From the NCBI RefSeq assembly GCF_029433095.1, contig NZ_JARNTX010000004.1, positions 186,001 through 250,000 on the forward strand: 64,000 nt of DNA, given 5' to 3'. The notes under the pieces were generated by a model that saw only the letters and a list, made by a program, of their open reading frames with translations, was not told the origin of the DNA and did not search any database. Both the position numbers and the translations under genes were made by a program. Origin of the DNA: Hymenobacter sp. YC55. Lineage in GTDB: Bacteria; Bacteroidota; Bacteroidia; Cytophagales; Hymenobacteraceae. Shown here piece after piece: positions 42,752-51,274 of this stretch (positions within the stretch are counted from its first letter, which is position 1; the number at the start of each line of letters is the position of its first letter).

Positions 42752-44401
42752 CTAGCCAATTTTCCGTGCCGTGTTGATGACGTTGACGCCGTTGAAGCGA
42801 GTAGTAGCCGAACCGTGGCTCACCGCCGAAATCTGGCTCGGCTGGCCCTTACCGTCAAAGAAAGTACCCATAAGCCGATAGTCGGATTGGTCGCAGGAGC
42901 CGGCGCAGGAGTTCCAGAACTCTTGCGTGTTGGCCTGGTAGGCTACGTCCTCAATCATGCCCGCTATTTTGCCTTTCTCGATGGCGTAGAACACCTGGCC
43001 CCCGAACTGGAAGTTATAGCGCTGCTGGTCAATCGAGTAGGAGCCGGCTCCGGCAATGTAGATGCCCTTATCCACCTTGCTGATCATTTCGTCTACGCTC
43101 AGCTTGGCGGTGCCGGGTTGCAAGCTCACATTGGGCATGCGCTGAAACTGCACCGAACTCCAGGCATCGGCATAGCAGCACCCGTCTGATTCCTGCTGCC
43201 CCACTACGGCAGCTTGGTCCCGGATTTTCTGATAGTTTACCAGCTTGCCTTCTTTGATGAGGTCCCACTGCTTGGTTTTCACGCCCTCATCGTCGTAGCC
43301 CACCGCGCCCAAAGAACCTGGCTGCAACTTGTCGGCTACAATATTCACTTGCTTGGAGCCATAGGGGATGTTCTTGGCTTTCCACTCCAAGGTGGCGAAG
43401 CTGGTGCCCGCAAAATTGGCTTCATAGCCGAGTACCCGGTCCAGCTCGGTAGGGTGGCCCACCGATTCATGAATGGTCAAGCCGAGGTGGCCAGGGTCGA
43501 GCACCAGGTCATATTTGCCGGGCACTACGCTCTTAGCGGTTAGCTTTTCTTTGGCGTGTTTGGCTGCCTGCGCGGCATCTTCCAAAATGTCGTAGCGCTG
43601 CTTGTAGCCGACCACTGTGGTGCCCGTAGGACCTGCTACTCTCTCGCTGGCGCCGGGCGTCAGGTATTCGTAGCCCAACCCCATGGCCGCCGACATCGAC
43701 TCGCGCGAGCGAAACTTGCCGGTTGCCTTGTCGATGGCCGTGACGGTAAATGTGGGCCAGATACGGTGCACGTCTTGGTCGATGTAGGAACCGTCGGTGC
43801 TGGCGAAGTACTTCTGCTCGTTCACCTGGAATAGCGCCGAGTTGATGTAGTTAGCGCCGTTTTCGAGGGCCTTGGCATTGGCGGCCAGCAGCAAGTCCGC
43901 CTTTTCCTTCACGGGTACTTCGAAAGGATTTTTCTGGATGGGCGTCTTCCAGCTGACCTCGCCGTAGCCTTGTTGCGGCGCCAACTGCACAGGTTGTTTC
44001 TGCACCTTCTGGTTGGCTTTGGCAATGGCCGTTGCCGAGCGGGCCGCTGCCGCAACGCCAGCTTCCGTTATGGTGTTGGTTGACGCAAACCCCCACGCGC
44101 CGTTCACCAACACCCGAACCCCCGCCCCGAGGCTCTCGGTGCTGGTAATGTTCTGCACCTGCTTTTCGCGGGTGAAAACGTACTGATTGAGGTAGCGCCC
44201 AATGCGCACATCGGCATACGACGCACCAGCAGATTTTGCCGCATTTAAGGCAGCATCAGCGAGGCGCTTTTTCAGGGCCGGGTCCATGACTTCGAGCAGT
44301 TGCTCGGGGTCCACAAGCATACCTCCCAACCCAGGTATACTTGGTAGCAGCAGGCCCCCGGCCGCCAGGCCAGTCAGCCCCATAAAGTCACGTCTTTTCA
44401 A
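42752..44401 (-). CDS. TldD-like metalloprotease with Tat signal (copy 1), TTG start
   Basis: 549 residues. The only start is a TTG at 44401: an in-frame stop lies five codons upstream. It begins MKRRDFMGLTGLAAGGLLLP, a twin-arginine signal with hydrophobic core. The zinc site of the TldD family is present as HESVGH (H311, E312, H316), followed by PTELDRVLGYEANF. Cysteines in SDGCCYADAW and NSCAGSCDQ may give the further zinc ligand. TldD proteins are usually cytoplasmic; the Tat signal suggests export of the folded metalloenzyme. It ends with RFNGVNVINTARKIG, identical in all copies. Confidence 0.88.
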   Translation of the reverse strand: MKRRDFMGLTGLAAGGLLLPSIPGLGGMLVDPEQLLEVMDPALKKRLADAALNAAKSAGASYADVRIGRYLNQYVFTREKQVQNITSTESLGAGVRVLVNGAWGFASTNTITEAGVAAAARSATAIAKANQKVQKQPVQLAPQQGYGEVSWKTPIQKNPFEVPVKEKADLLLAANAKALENGANYINSALFQVNEQKYFASTDGSYIDQDVHRIWPTFTVTAIDKATGKFRSRESMSAAMGLGYEYLTPGASERVAGPTGTTVVGYKQRYDILEDAAQAAKHAKEKLTAKSVVPGKYDLVLDPGHLGLTIHESVGHPTELDRVLGYEANFAGTSFATLEWKAKNIPYGSKQVNIVADKLQPGSLGAVGYDDEGVKTKQWDLIKEGKLVNYQKIRDQAAVVGQQESDGCCYADAWSSVQFQRMPNVSLQPGTAKLSVDEMISKVDKGIYIAGAGSYSIDQQRYNFQFGGQVFYAIEKGKIAGMIEDVAYQANTQEFWNSCAGSCDQSDYRLMGTFFDGKGQPSQISAVSHGSATTRFNGVNVINTARKIG

Positions 44402-44530
44402 AGTGCTTGAGAATTAGAAGGTGAAGAAAGAACCGAAGGAAGCAGCCAGGAACAGGTTTCCCATGTGCTATGGATGCTACTTCCAGATCAAGGTTGCTAA
44501 AATATTCAAGAAACCGAATGAAAAGTAAAT

Positions 44531-44556
44531 GCCCGCCCGGCGCAAACCGGACGGGC
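44531..44556 (-). terminator. Hairpin terminator between TldD2 and TldD1
   Basis: GCCCGNCCGG and its complement around a 6-nt loop, followed on the minus strand by a T-rich run. It divides the array into D3-E2-D2 and D1-E1 transcription units. Confidence 0.6.
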
Positions 44557-44599
44557 AACCTACTAGGCGAAAAGCGACAAGCTTACATCACCCATTTTG

Positions 44600-46255
44600 C
44601 TAGCCAATCTTGCGCGCCGTATTGATGACGTTGACGCCGTTGAAGCGCGTAGTAGCCGAACCGTGGCTCACCGCCGAGCTCTGTGCGGGCTGACCTTTGC
44701 CGTCGTTGAAGAAGCCCGCGAGGCGGTAGTCGGACTGGTCGCAGGAGCCGGCGCAGGAGTTCCAGAACTCCTGTGTGTTGGCCTGATAGGCCACGTCTTC
44801 TAGCATGCCGGTAATCTTGCCTTTCTCGATGGCGTAGAACACCTGACCACCGAACTGGAAGTTGTAGCGCTGCTGGTCGATGGAGAACGAGCCATTGCCG
44901 GCGATGTAGATGCCCTTATCCACGTTCTTCACCAGTTCATCTACGCTCAATTTGGCGGTGCCGGGGCGTAGGCTTACGTTGGGCATGCGCTGGAATTGCA
45001 CATCCTGCCACGACTGTGAGTAGCAGCACCCATCCGATTCTTTCTGACCCACCATAGCGGCCTGGTCCCGAATCTTCTGGTAGTCGATCAGCTTCCCTTC
45101 TTTGATGAGGTCCCATTCTTTGGTTTTCACGCCTTCGTCGTCGTACCCCACCGCGCCCAACGAGTTCGGCTGGAGTTTATCGGCCACAATGTTGACTTGC
45201 TTGGAGCCATACGGAATGTTCTTGGCTTTCCACTCCAGCGTAGCGAAGCTCGTGCCGGCGTAGTTGGCCTCGTAGCCGAGCACCCGGTCCAGCTCCGTCG
45301 GGTGGCCTACTGATTCGTGGATGGTCAAACCCAAGTGGTGCGGGTCGAGCACTAGGTCGTACTTGCCCGGTACCACGCTCTTAGCCGTCAGCTTTTCCTT
45401 CACCTGCTTGGCGGCAGCGGCGGCATCTTCCAAAATGTCGTAGCTGTTTTTGTAGCCAATCACGTTGGAGCCAGCCGGTCCGGCAACCTTGTCGGCCGCC
45501 TTGGGCGTCAGGTATTCGTAGCCCATGCCCATGGGAGAACTCAACGACTGCCGGGAGCGAAACTTGCCCGACGCCCGGTCGATAGCCGTAACCCCGAAGG
45601 TCGGCCAGATGCGGTGAATGTCCTGGTCGATGTAGGAGCCGTCGGTGCTGGCAAAGTACTTTTGCTCGTTCACCTGAAACAGCACGGAGTTGACAAACGA
45701 GGCGCCATTTTCGAGGGCCTTGGCATTGGCAGCCAGCAGGATATCAACTTTGTCCTTGATGGGTACCTCGAAGGCATTCTGCTGAATTGGGGCTTTCCAG
45801 CTTACTTCGCCGTAGCCTTTTTGGGGCGCAAGCTGCACCTGAGCCTTCTGCACTTTCGAGTTGGCCTTGGCAATCTGCACGGCCAGCTGCGCGGCTTTGG
45901 CCAAGCCCGCTTCCGTTACCTGGTTGGTAGCGGCAAAGCCCCAAGTTCCGTTGGCAATAACCCGGATGCCCGCGCCGTAGCTTTCGGTGCTCAGGATGTT
46001 CTGCACCTGCTTTTCGCGGGTGAAAACGCCTTGGTTGAGGTAGCGCCCAATCCGCACGTCGGTGTACGTGGCGCCGGCTGCCTTAGCAGCATTGAGGGCC
46101 GCATCGGCTAGCTTTTTCTTAACGGCCGGGTCCACGGCGGCATCTAGCAGGCGCAGGGGGTCTACCTCGATGCCACTGCCAAAACCGGGAATGCTGGGTA
46201 TAAACAGAGCTCCGGTAGCCAAGCCGGTAAGCCCTACAAAGTCACGTCTTTTCAA
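44600..46255 (-). CDS. TldD-like metalloprotease with Tat signal (copy 2), TTG start
   Basis: 551 residues from the TTG at 46255, the position equivalent to the start of the other copies; the frame is open to 46306 but the extra N-terminus is not conserved. Tat signal LKRRDFVGLTGLATGALF, zinc motif HESVGHPTELDRVLGYEANY, C-terminal NSCAGSCDQ and RFNGVNVINTARKIG all present. It shares more wording with copy 3 than with copy 1 (GLATGALF, AAGATYTDVRIGRYLNQ). It follows TldE copy 2 by 66 bases and has no TldE of its own directly downstream. Confidence 0.88.
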   Translation of the reverse strand: MKRRDFVGLTGLATGALFIPSIPGFGSGIEVDPLRLLDAAVDPAVKKKLADAALNAAKAAGATYTDVRIGRYLNQGVFTREKQVQNILSTESYGAGIRVIANGTWGFAATNQVTEAGLAKAAQLAVQIAKANSKVQKAQVQLAPQKGYGEVSWKAPIQQNAFEVPIKDKVDILLAANAKALENGASFVNSVLFQVNEQKYFASTDGSYIDQDIHRIWPTFGVTAIDRASGKFRSRQSLSSPMGMGYEYLTPKAADKVAGPAGSNVIGYKNSYDILEDAAAAAKQVKEKLTAKSVVPGKYDLVLDPHHLGLTIHESVGHPTELDRVLGYEANYAGTSFATLEWKAKNIPYGSKQVNIVADKLQPNSLGAVGYDDEGVKTKEWDLIKEGKLIDYQKIRDQAAMVGQKESDGCCYSQSWQDVQFQRMPNVSLRPGTAKLSVDELVKNVDKGIYIAGNGSFSIDQQRYNFQFGGQVFYAIEKGKITGMLEDVAYQANTQEFWNSCAGSCDQSDYRLAGFFNDGKGQPAQSSAVSHGSATTRFNGVNVINTARKIG

Positions 46256-46321
46256 AACAGTAATGAATAGAGAAGTAGAAAGAGAGGATACGCAGCCCGA
46301 AGCCACGCTTCGGGCTACTGC

Positions 46322-47656
46322 TTACACAGCGTCCGAGAGGCTGGTGAACGTGAAGTCCCGAATTTTGAGCGGCGGCACGAGGTTGCCATTCACGCGCACG
46401 GGCTTGCCAATGGCTTCCAGGTTGTTGAGCATGATAATGGGCGACTCGTTGAAGCGGAAGTTCTTCACTGGGTGCTTGATCTTGCCGTTCTCGATATAGA
46501 AGGTTCCGTCGCGGGTGAGGCCCGTGTACAGCAGCGTCTGCGGATCAACAGGACGGATGTACCACAGGCGCGTTACGAGGATACCTTTGGCGGTACCCTT
46601 GATCATGTCTTGCACGCTCTGGGTGCCACCTTCCATAATCCAGCCACCAGGCCGTGGAATATCTGGAATACCCGCTTTCTGGGCCCAAAACCGCGACGTG
46701 TAGAGGTTTTTCACTACGCCCTTCTCAATCCAAGTCATCTTCTTCTGCGGACGACCGTCGCCGGCAAACGTGAGGCTGGCAATTTCGGCATTGGTGGGGT
46801 CCGAGTAGATGGTTACCCGCTCGTCGAACAGCTTTTCGCCTTTGCGGTTGCCGCCGCCTTTTTTGCTGAGGAAGCTGCGGCCTTCGTCGGCGTTGCGGGC
46901 ATCCAGCGCGTTCATCAAAGCCGCCAGCAACGAGGCGTCGGTATTGGCTACCAAGGCGGCGGGCTCCAGAATAACGGTGTACTTGCCGGGCTCAATGGCC
47001 TTGGCATTGCGCGACATAGCCGCCTTGTCGGCCGCTACTTGGGTCAGGGCGCCAGCGTCGAATCCGGCGGCATCGTTGTAATCACCAGTGGCGTAGCCGG
47101 AGCCGGTTCCATCGGGGGTACGTACCGTGATGCTGAATGACAAGTTGGTGTACTGCTGATAGGCTTCCAGGCCTTTGTTGTTGCGCTTGGCCACAAAGCC
47201 GGCTTCGTCGTTGAGGAAAGCAGCTGAAGTGACTTTCTTCTCGTCGCAGATCTTCATGGTTTTGCCGATCTGCGTTGCGCGGAAGTCCGGCGTGATGCCG
47301 GCCGTAGACGCTGCAAACGACTTGGGAGCAGCGATATACGTCTGAGCTCCGAGCAGGGGCATGTACTCTGGGCTCTCGGGGGCCAGCTTGGCAATTTCTT
47401 CGGCCCGTTGCACGCAGCGGCGCAGCGTGGCATCGTCGAACTCGTTGCACGTGGCTACACCCGAGCGTTTGCCGAACCGCGCTTCCACCGCTAAGCTCAC
47501 GTCATCAGCAGCACCGCTGGTACTGATGGCGTTGCGGGCCGAGCGGACGTTACCACCGTTGCTGCCGCTGAGTGTGGCCTCACACTCGTCGGCGGTACTG
47601 AAACTAAGGACCTTCTTCAGGATGGCCTGGGATTCGTCTTGGGAAAGAATTGCCAT
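46322..47656 (-). CDS. TldE/PmbA-like protein (copy 2)
   Basis: 444 residues, paralogue of the gene at 41270, with the same N-terminal block MAILSQDESQAILKKVLSF and NVRSARNAISTSGAADDVSL, GRSFLSKKGGGNRKGEKLFDE and IMEGGTQSVQDMIKGTAKGI. No HExxxH motif. Diverged mostly in surface segments (the region around residues 100-200 and 250-290). It lies between TldD3 and TldD2, so it could pair with either. Confidence 0.88.
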   Translation of the reverse strand: MAILSQDESQAILKKVLSFSTADECEATLSGSNGGNVRSARNAISTSGAADDVSLAVEARFGKRSGVATCNEFDDATLRRCVQRAEEIAKLAPESPEYMPLLGAQTYIAAPKSFAASTAGITPDFRATQIGKTMKICDEKKVTSAAFLNDEAGFVAKRNNKGLEAYQQYTNLSFSITVRTPDGTGSGYATGDYNDAAGFDAGALTQVAADKAAMSRNAKAIEPGKYTVILEPAALVANTDASLLAALMNALDARNADEGRSFLSKKGGGNRKGEKLFDERVTIYSDPTNAEIASLTFAGDGRPQKKMTWIEKGVVKNLYTSRFWAQKAGIPDIPRPGGWIMEGGTQSVQDMIKGTAKGILVTRLWYIRPVDPQTLLYTGLTRDGTFYIENGKIKHPVKNFRFNESPIIMLNNLEAIGKPVRVNGNLVPPLKIRDFTFTSLSDAV

Positions 47657-47724
47657 TAGGTAATTGTTGAGTTATTGCTTGCTGATTGTTGGTTGATTGG
47701 CTGATGTAAAGCAAACCGCTTCGT

Positions 47725-47805
47725 CTGTCATCCCGACGCAGGAGGAATCTGAGTGAAGTCGTTAGAACACCTAACTCAGATGCCTCGCTTCACTCGGAAT
47801 GACAG
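47725..47805. repeat. Palindromic repeat between TldD3 and TldE2
   Basis: Inverted repeat with arms CTGTCATCCCGA and ACTCGGAATGACAG plus inner pairing, in the 162-base gap of this D-E pair. It matches the palindrome at 42656 in place and in the right arm. It seems to have been copied with the gene pair. Confidence 0.65.
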
Positions 47806-47818
47806 TTCAGGTGCCTAA

Positions 47819-49468
47819 CTAGCCAATTTTCCGTGCTGTATTGATGACGTTGACGCCGTTGAAGCGCGTAGTAGCCGAGCCGTGGCTTACCGCCGATACC
47901 TGGCTCGGCTGACCTTTGCCATCGAAGAACGATCCGAACAGACGATAGTCAGACTGGTCGCAGGAGCCGGCGCAGGAGTTCCAGAACTCCTGTGTGTTGG
48001 CCTGATACGCCACGTCTTCGAGCATGCCCGTAATCTTGCCCTTGTCGATGGCATAGAACACTTGGCCGCCGAACTGGAAGTTGTAGCGCTGCTGGTCAAT
48101 CGAGTAGGAGCCGCGGCCAGCAATGAAGATGCCTTTATCTACCTTGCTCACCATGTCATCCACGCTCATTTTCTCTTTGCCGGGCTGCAAGCTCACATTG
48201 GGCATGCGCTGAAACTGCACCGAGCTCCACGAGTCCGCGTAGCAGCACCCATCCGATTCTTTCTGACCAACGATATGCGCCTGGTCGCGAATTTTCTGGT
48301 AGTCGACGAGCTTGCCTTCTTTGATAAGGTCCCACTGCTTGGTTTTCACGCCTTCGTCATCATAACCGACTGCGCCCAAAGAACCAGGCTGCAGCTTATC
48401 AGCCACAATATTCACTTGCTTCGAGCCGAACGGAATATTCTTGGCCTTCCATTCCTGAGTGGCGAAAGAAGTACCGGCGTAGTTGGCCTCGTAGCCGAGC
48501 ACCCGATCCAGCTCGGTAGGGTGGCCCACCGACTCGTGAATGGTTAGGCCGAGGTGGTTGGGGTCGAGTACCAGGTCGTACTTGCCGGGCACCACGCTCT
48601 TGGCCGTTAGTTTGGTGCGGGCATGTTTGGCCGCAGCGGCGGCATCTTCCAGGATGTCGTAGCTGTTTTTGTAGCCAATAATATCGGAGCCGGCCGGTCC
48701 CGGAATCTTGTCGGCAGCTTTCGGGCTGAGATACTCATAGCCCAAGCCCATCGGGGCCGACATAGCATCCCGGGAGCGGAACTTGCCCGAGGCCTTGTCG
48801 ATAGCTGTCACGCTGAAGGTTGGCCAGATGCGGTGCACGTCTTGGTCGATGTAAGAACCGTCGGTGCTGGCAAAGTACTTCTGCTCGTTGATTTGGAACA
48901 GCGAGGAGTTGACGAAAGAGGCCCCATTCTCCAACGCCTTGGCGTTGGCGGCCAACAATAGCTCTACTTTCTGCTTAACGGGTACCTCAAAGGCATTTTG
49001 CTGAATTGGTGTTTTCCAGCTTACCGTACCGTAGCCCTGCTGCGGGGCCAGCTTCACTTGCTCTTTTTGCACCTTGGAGTTGGCCTTGGCAATCTGCACT
49101 GCCAGTTGGGCGGCTTTCGCTAGGCCCGCTTCCGTCACGGTGTTGGTAGCGGCAAATCCCCAGGTACCGTTGGCAATAACCCGAACGCCCGCACCGAAGC
49201 TTTCGCCGCTGGCTATGTTCTGGACTTGCTTTTCGCGGGTGAAGATGCTTTGGTTGAGGTAGCGGCCAATTCGCACATCGGTATAAGTAGCGCCTGCCGC
49301 TTTGGCCGCATTCAGGGCTGCGTCGGCTAAGCGTTTGTTCACGGCCGGGTCCACTGCCTCCAGCAGCCGGGCCGGGTCGACGGGGTTGCCACCCAAGCCT
49401 GGAATCGTGGGCAGAAAAAGTGCCCCGGTAGCCAAGCCAGTGAGGCCCACAAAATCACGTCTTTTCAA
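47819..49468 (-). CDS. TldD-like metalloprotease with Tat signal (copy 3), TTG start
   Basis: 549 residues from a TTG at 49468. Tat signal MKRRDFVGLTGLATGALFLP; zinc motif HESVGHPTELDRVLGYEANY; GCCYADSW and NSCAGSCDQ; C-terminal RFNGVNVINTARKIG. It is first in the array on the minus strand and is followed 162 bases on by TldE copy 2. Upstream is a 200-base gap with a terminator for the susD gene. The substrates of these proteins are unknown; known TldD/E pairs cleave unfolded peptides. Confidence 0.88.
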   Translation of the reverse strand: MKRRDFVGLTGLATGALFLPTIPGLGGNPVDPARLLEAVDPAVNKRLADAALNAAKAAGATYTDVRIGRYLNQSIFTREKQVQNIASGESFGAGVRVIANGTWGFAATNTVTEAGLAKAAQLAVQIAKANSKVQKEQVKLAPQQGYGTVSWKTPIQQNAFEVPVKQKVELLLAANAKALENGASFVNSSLFQINEQKYFASTDGSYIDQDVHRIWPTFSVTAIDKASGKFRSRDAMSAPMGLGYEYLSPKAADKIPGPAGSDIIGYKNSYDILEDAAAAAKHARTKLTAKSVVPGKYDLVLDPNHLGLTIHESVGHPTELDRVLGYEANYAGTSFATQEWKAKNIPFGSKQVNIVADKLQPGSLGAVGYDDEGVKTKQWDLIKEGKLVDYQKIRDQAHIVGQKESDGCCYADSWSSVQFQRMPNVSLQPGKEKMSVDDMVSKVDKGIFIAGRGSYSIDQQRYNFQFGGQVFYAIDKGKITGMLEDVAYQANTQEFWNSCAGSCDQSDYRLFGSFFDGKGQPSQVSAVSHGSATTRFNGVNVINTARKIG

Positions 49469-49678
49469 ATCAAGGAAAGGTTTGGTTGGAAAGGAAGGAG
49501 AATAAGCAGCAGTTTAGGACGAAGCCTTATTATATGCAACTGAAGGACGCTGACAGTAAAAGGAAGCTGCATGGTTTGGTGCAGTCCGGAACCGTTCTTC
49601 CTTGAGCAATTTACCTGTACTTACTGCCGTCAGCGAAGAAGTTCGTGCTATAGTGCTAGCTGTAAGTGGCACATAAAA

Positions 49679-49706
49679 AAAGCCTCTCAAACCAAGGAGA
49701 GGCTTT
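49679..49706 (-). terminator. Rho-independent terminator of susD
   Basis: AAAGCCTCTC with its exact complement and an 8-nt loop, followed on the minus strand by a T-run, just after the susD stop codon. Confidence 0.85.
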
Positions 49707-49722
49707 CTTATGTTTAGTTGTA

Positions 49723-51261
49723 CTACTCGTTGCGCGTCATCAAGCGGTTGGTTGCCAGTTCCGTGCTTGGAATAGGCCAAATGTAATTGCGCGAAGCCGG
49801 ATCGGTAGCTGAAACCGCACTAACGGTGCCTTTGGCTGGAATCGGCAGTAAATTCCGCATGAGGTCGATGTTGCGGATACCTTCTCCCAGAAACTCGATG
49901 CGACGTTCCAGCAACACAGCATCAACAGCTTGCGCCGTGGAAGTGAATACCGGATAGGCGACAGGAGGAGTTGGTGGATTTGTTGCAGGAGTTGGATTGG
50001 AGCGCAGAAGCACTGCATTCAATAATGCTACTGCCTGCGGGTCGGTGGGGCCAGCCGTGCGGAAGCGGGCTTCGGCCAAGCTCAACAGGACTTCTGCATA
50101 GCGAATAACTGGCGCCTTGTCCGTGTAAGGTGTGCCGTTCGGGTATTTGTTCAGGTAGTAAGTGGTGCCGGTAGTGCTGACCAACGGCGTGATTAGGCTA
50201 GTGCGGCGCACATCGGTCTGCCGGAAACCTGTGTTGGTCAGGATGCCACCAGTACCATTATTGAGGAAGTATTCCCCATTGCCTACTGGGGCAGGGCGGT
50301 AGTAGAACGCCAACTGATTCTGTGTGCCCGGTGCATTCTGAGCCGTAAATGGGAAGCTCAAGATACTTTCAGTGGTTTCCTGTGGAGCCGTGAATACCGC
50401 TACTATGGATGGATTTAGTTCGTGTTTGACGCCAGTAGGCGCAACAAAAGGAGCAGTAGCCGACACTATCTTGTTTGCCTCCCTGATTACGTCGGCATAG
50501 CGGCCCATGCTCAAATACACGCGTGTTTTTAAAGCAATAGCCGTGTTGCGGTGAGCCCGGGTCACGGCCGTTCCAACAGCCGGAATAAGCGGAAGCTTTG
50601 CCTCAGCCGAATCGAGGTCAGCGAGAATCTGAGTGTATACTTCTCCCACGGTGCTGCGAGCCAAGTCGTTGTTGGTGCCGTCTGTTTCGGCCTGTAGGCG
50701 CAGGGGAAGTCCTGGCTTTGTGCCGTTGGCATCGGTATAGGGCCGAGCATACAACTGCAGCAGCGAGTAGTAGCTCAGAGCGCGCAGCAGGCGCGCCTCC
50801 GCCCGGTATTGCACAACCGTGCTGTTGTAGTTAGCCGGAAAAGGAGTGGCTGCAAACTTGGCTTGGTTAGCATCAAGACCCGCTAAAAACAAGTTGATCT
50901 GATTGATAGCCGCGTAGCCAGCCGTCCACAGGTTCCACACGTCATTTTGCGAGTTCTCATTAAGGGTGTGATTCCATACCCCGAGAGCCGTTACGCCGTT
51001 GTTGGTGCGGTTGATAAAATCATTGGCCCGCACATCACTATATACCTGGTAGCGTCCGCCTAGGAAGTTGCCCACTTTCACGTAAGAATACAAGCTATTG
51101 ACTTGCAGCAGCACGCGCGCTGGGGTGTCGAATACCACTTCCTGTGGGAACAGAGTGGTTGGTACGGGGTCCAGTAAATCGGACTGACAAGAGAACAAGC
51201 TGAGCGCCAGCGCAGAGGTACAAGCTCCGGCGGTAATTATTTTTTTAAATGATGACTTCAT
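49723..51261 (-). CDS. SusD/RagB-family nutrient-binding lipoprotein
   Basis: 512 residues from the ATG at 51261; a longer frame overlaps susC. The lipoprotein signal ends LSLFSC. SusD features include the TPR-like helices (RAEARLLRALSYYSLLQLYA), RLQAETDG..DLARSTVGEVYTQILADLDSAE, and the C-terminal PVIRYAEVLLSLAEARF and RRIEFLGEGIRNIDLMR. It forms the lid of the SusC channel and captures a glycan or other large nutrient. It lies 13 bases after susC and is certainly cotranscribed. No glycoside hydrolase sits in the locus, so the substrate is open. Confidence 0.93.
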   Translation of the reverse strand: MKSSFKKIITAGACTSALALSLFSCQSDLLDPVPTTLFPQEVVFDTPARVLLQVNSLYSYVKVGNFLGGRYQVYSDVRANDFINRTNNGVTALGVWNHTLNENSQNDVWNLWTAGYAAINQINLFLAGLDANQAKFAATPFPANYNSTVVQYRAEARLLRALSYYSLLQLYARPYTDANGTKPGLPLRLQAETDGTNNDLARSTVGEVYTQILADLDSAEAKLPLIPAVGTAVTRAHRNTAIALKTRVYLSMGRYADVIREANKIVSATAPFVAPTGVKHELNPSIVAVFTAPQETTESILSFPFTAQNAPGTQNQLAFYYRPAPVGNGEYFLNNGTGGILTNTGFRQTDVRRTSLITPLVSTTGTTYYLNKYPNGTPYTDKAPVIRYAEVLLSLAEARFRTAGPTDPQAVALLNAVLLRSNPTPATNPPTPPVAYPVFTSTAQAVDAVLLERRIEFLGEGIRNIDLMRNLLPIPAKGTVSAVSATDPASRNYIWPIPSTELATNRLMTRNE

Positions 51262-51274
51262 CAGACTGCCGTGT

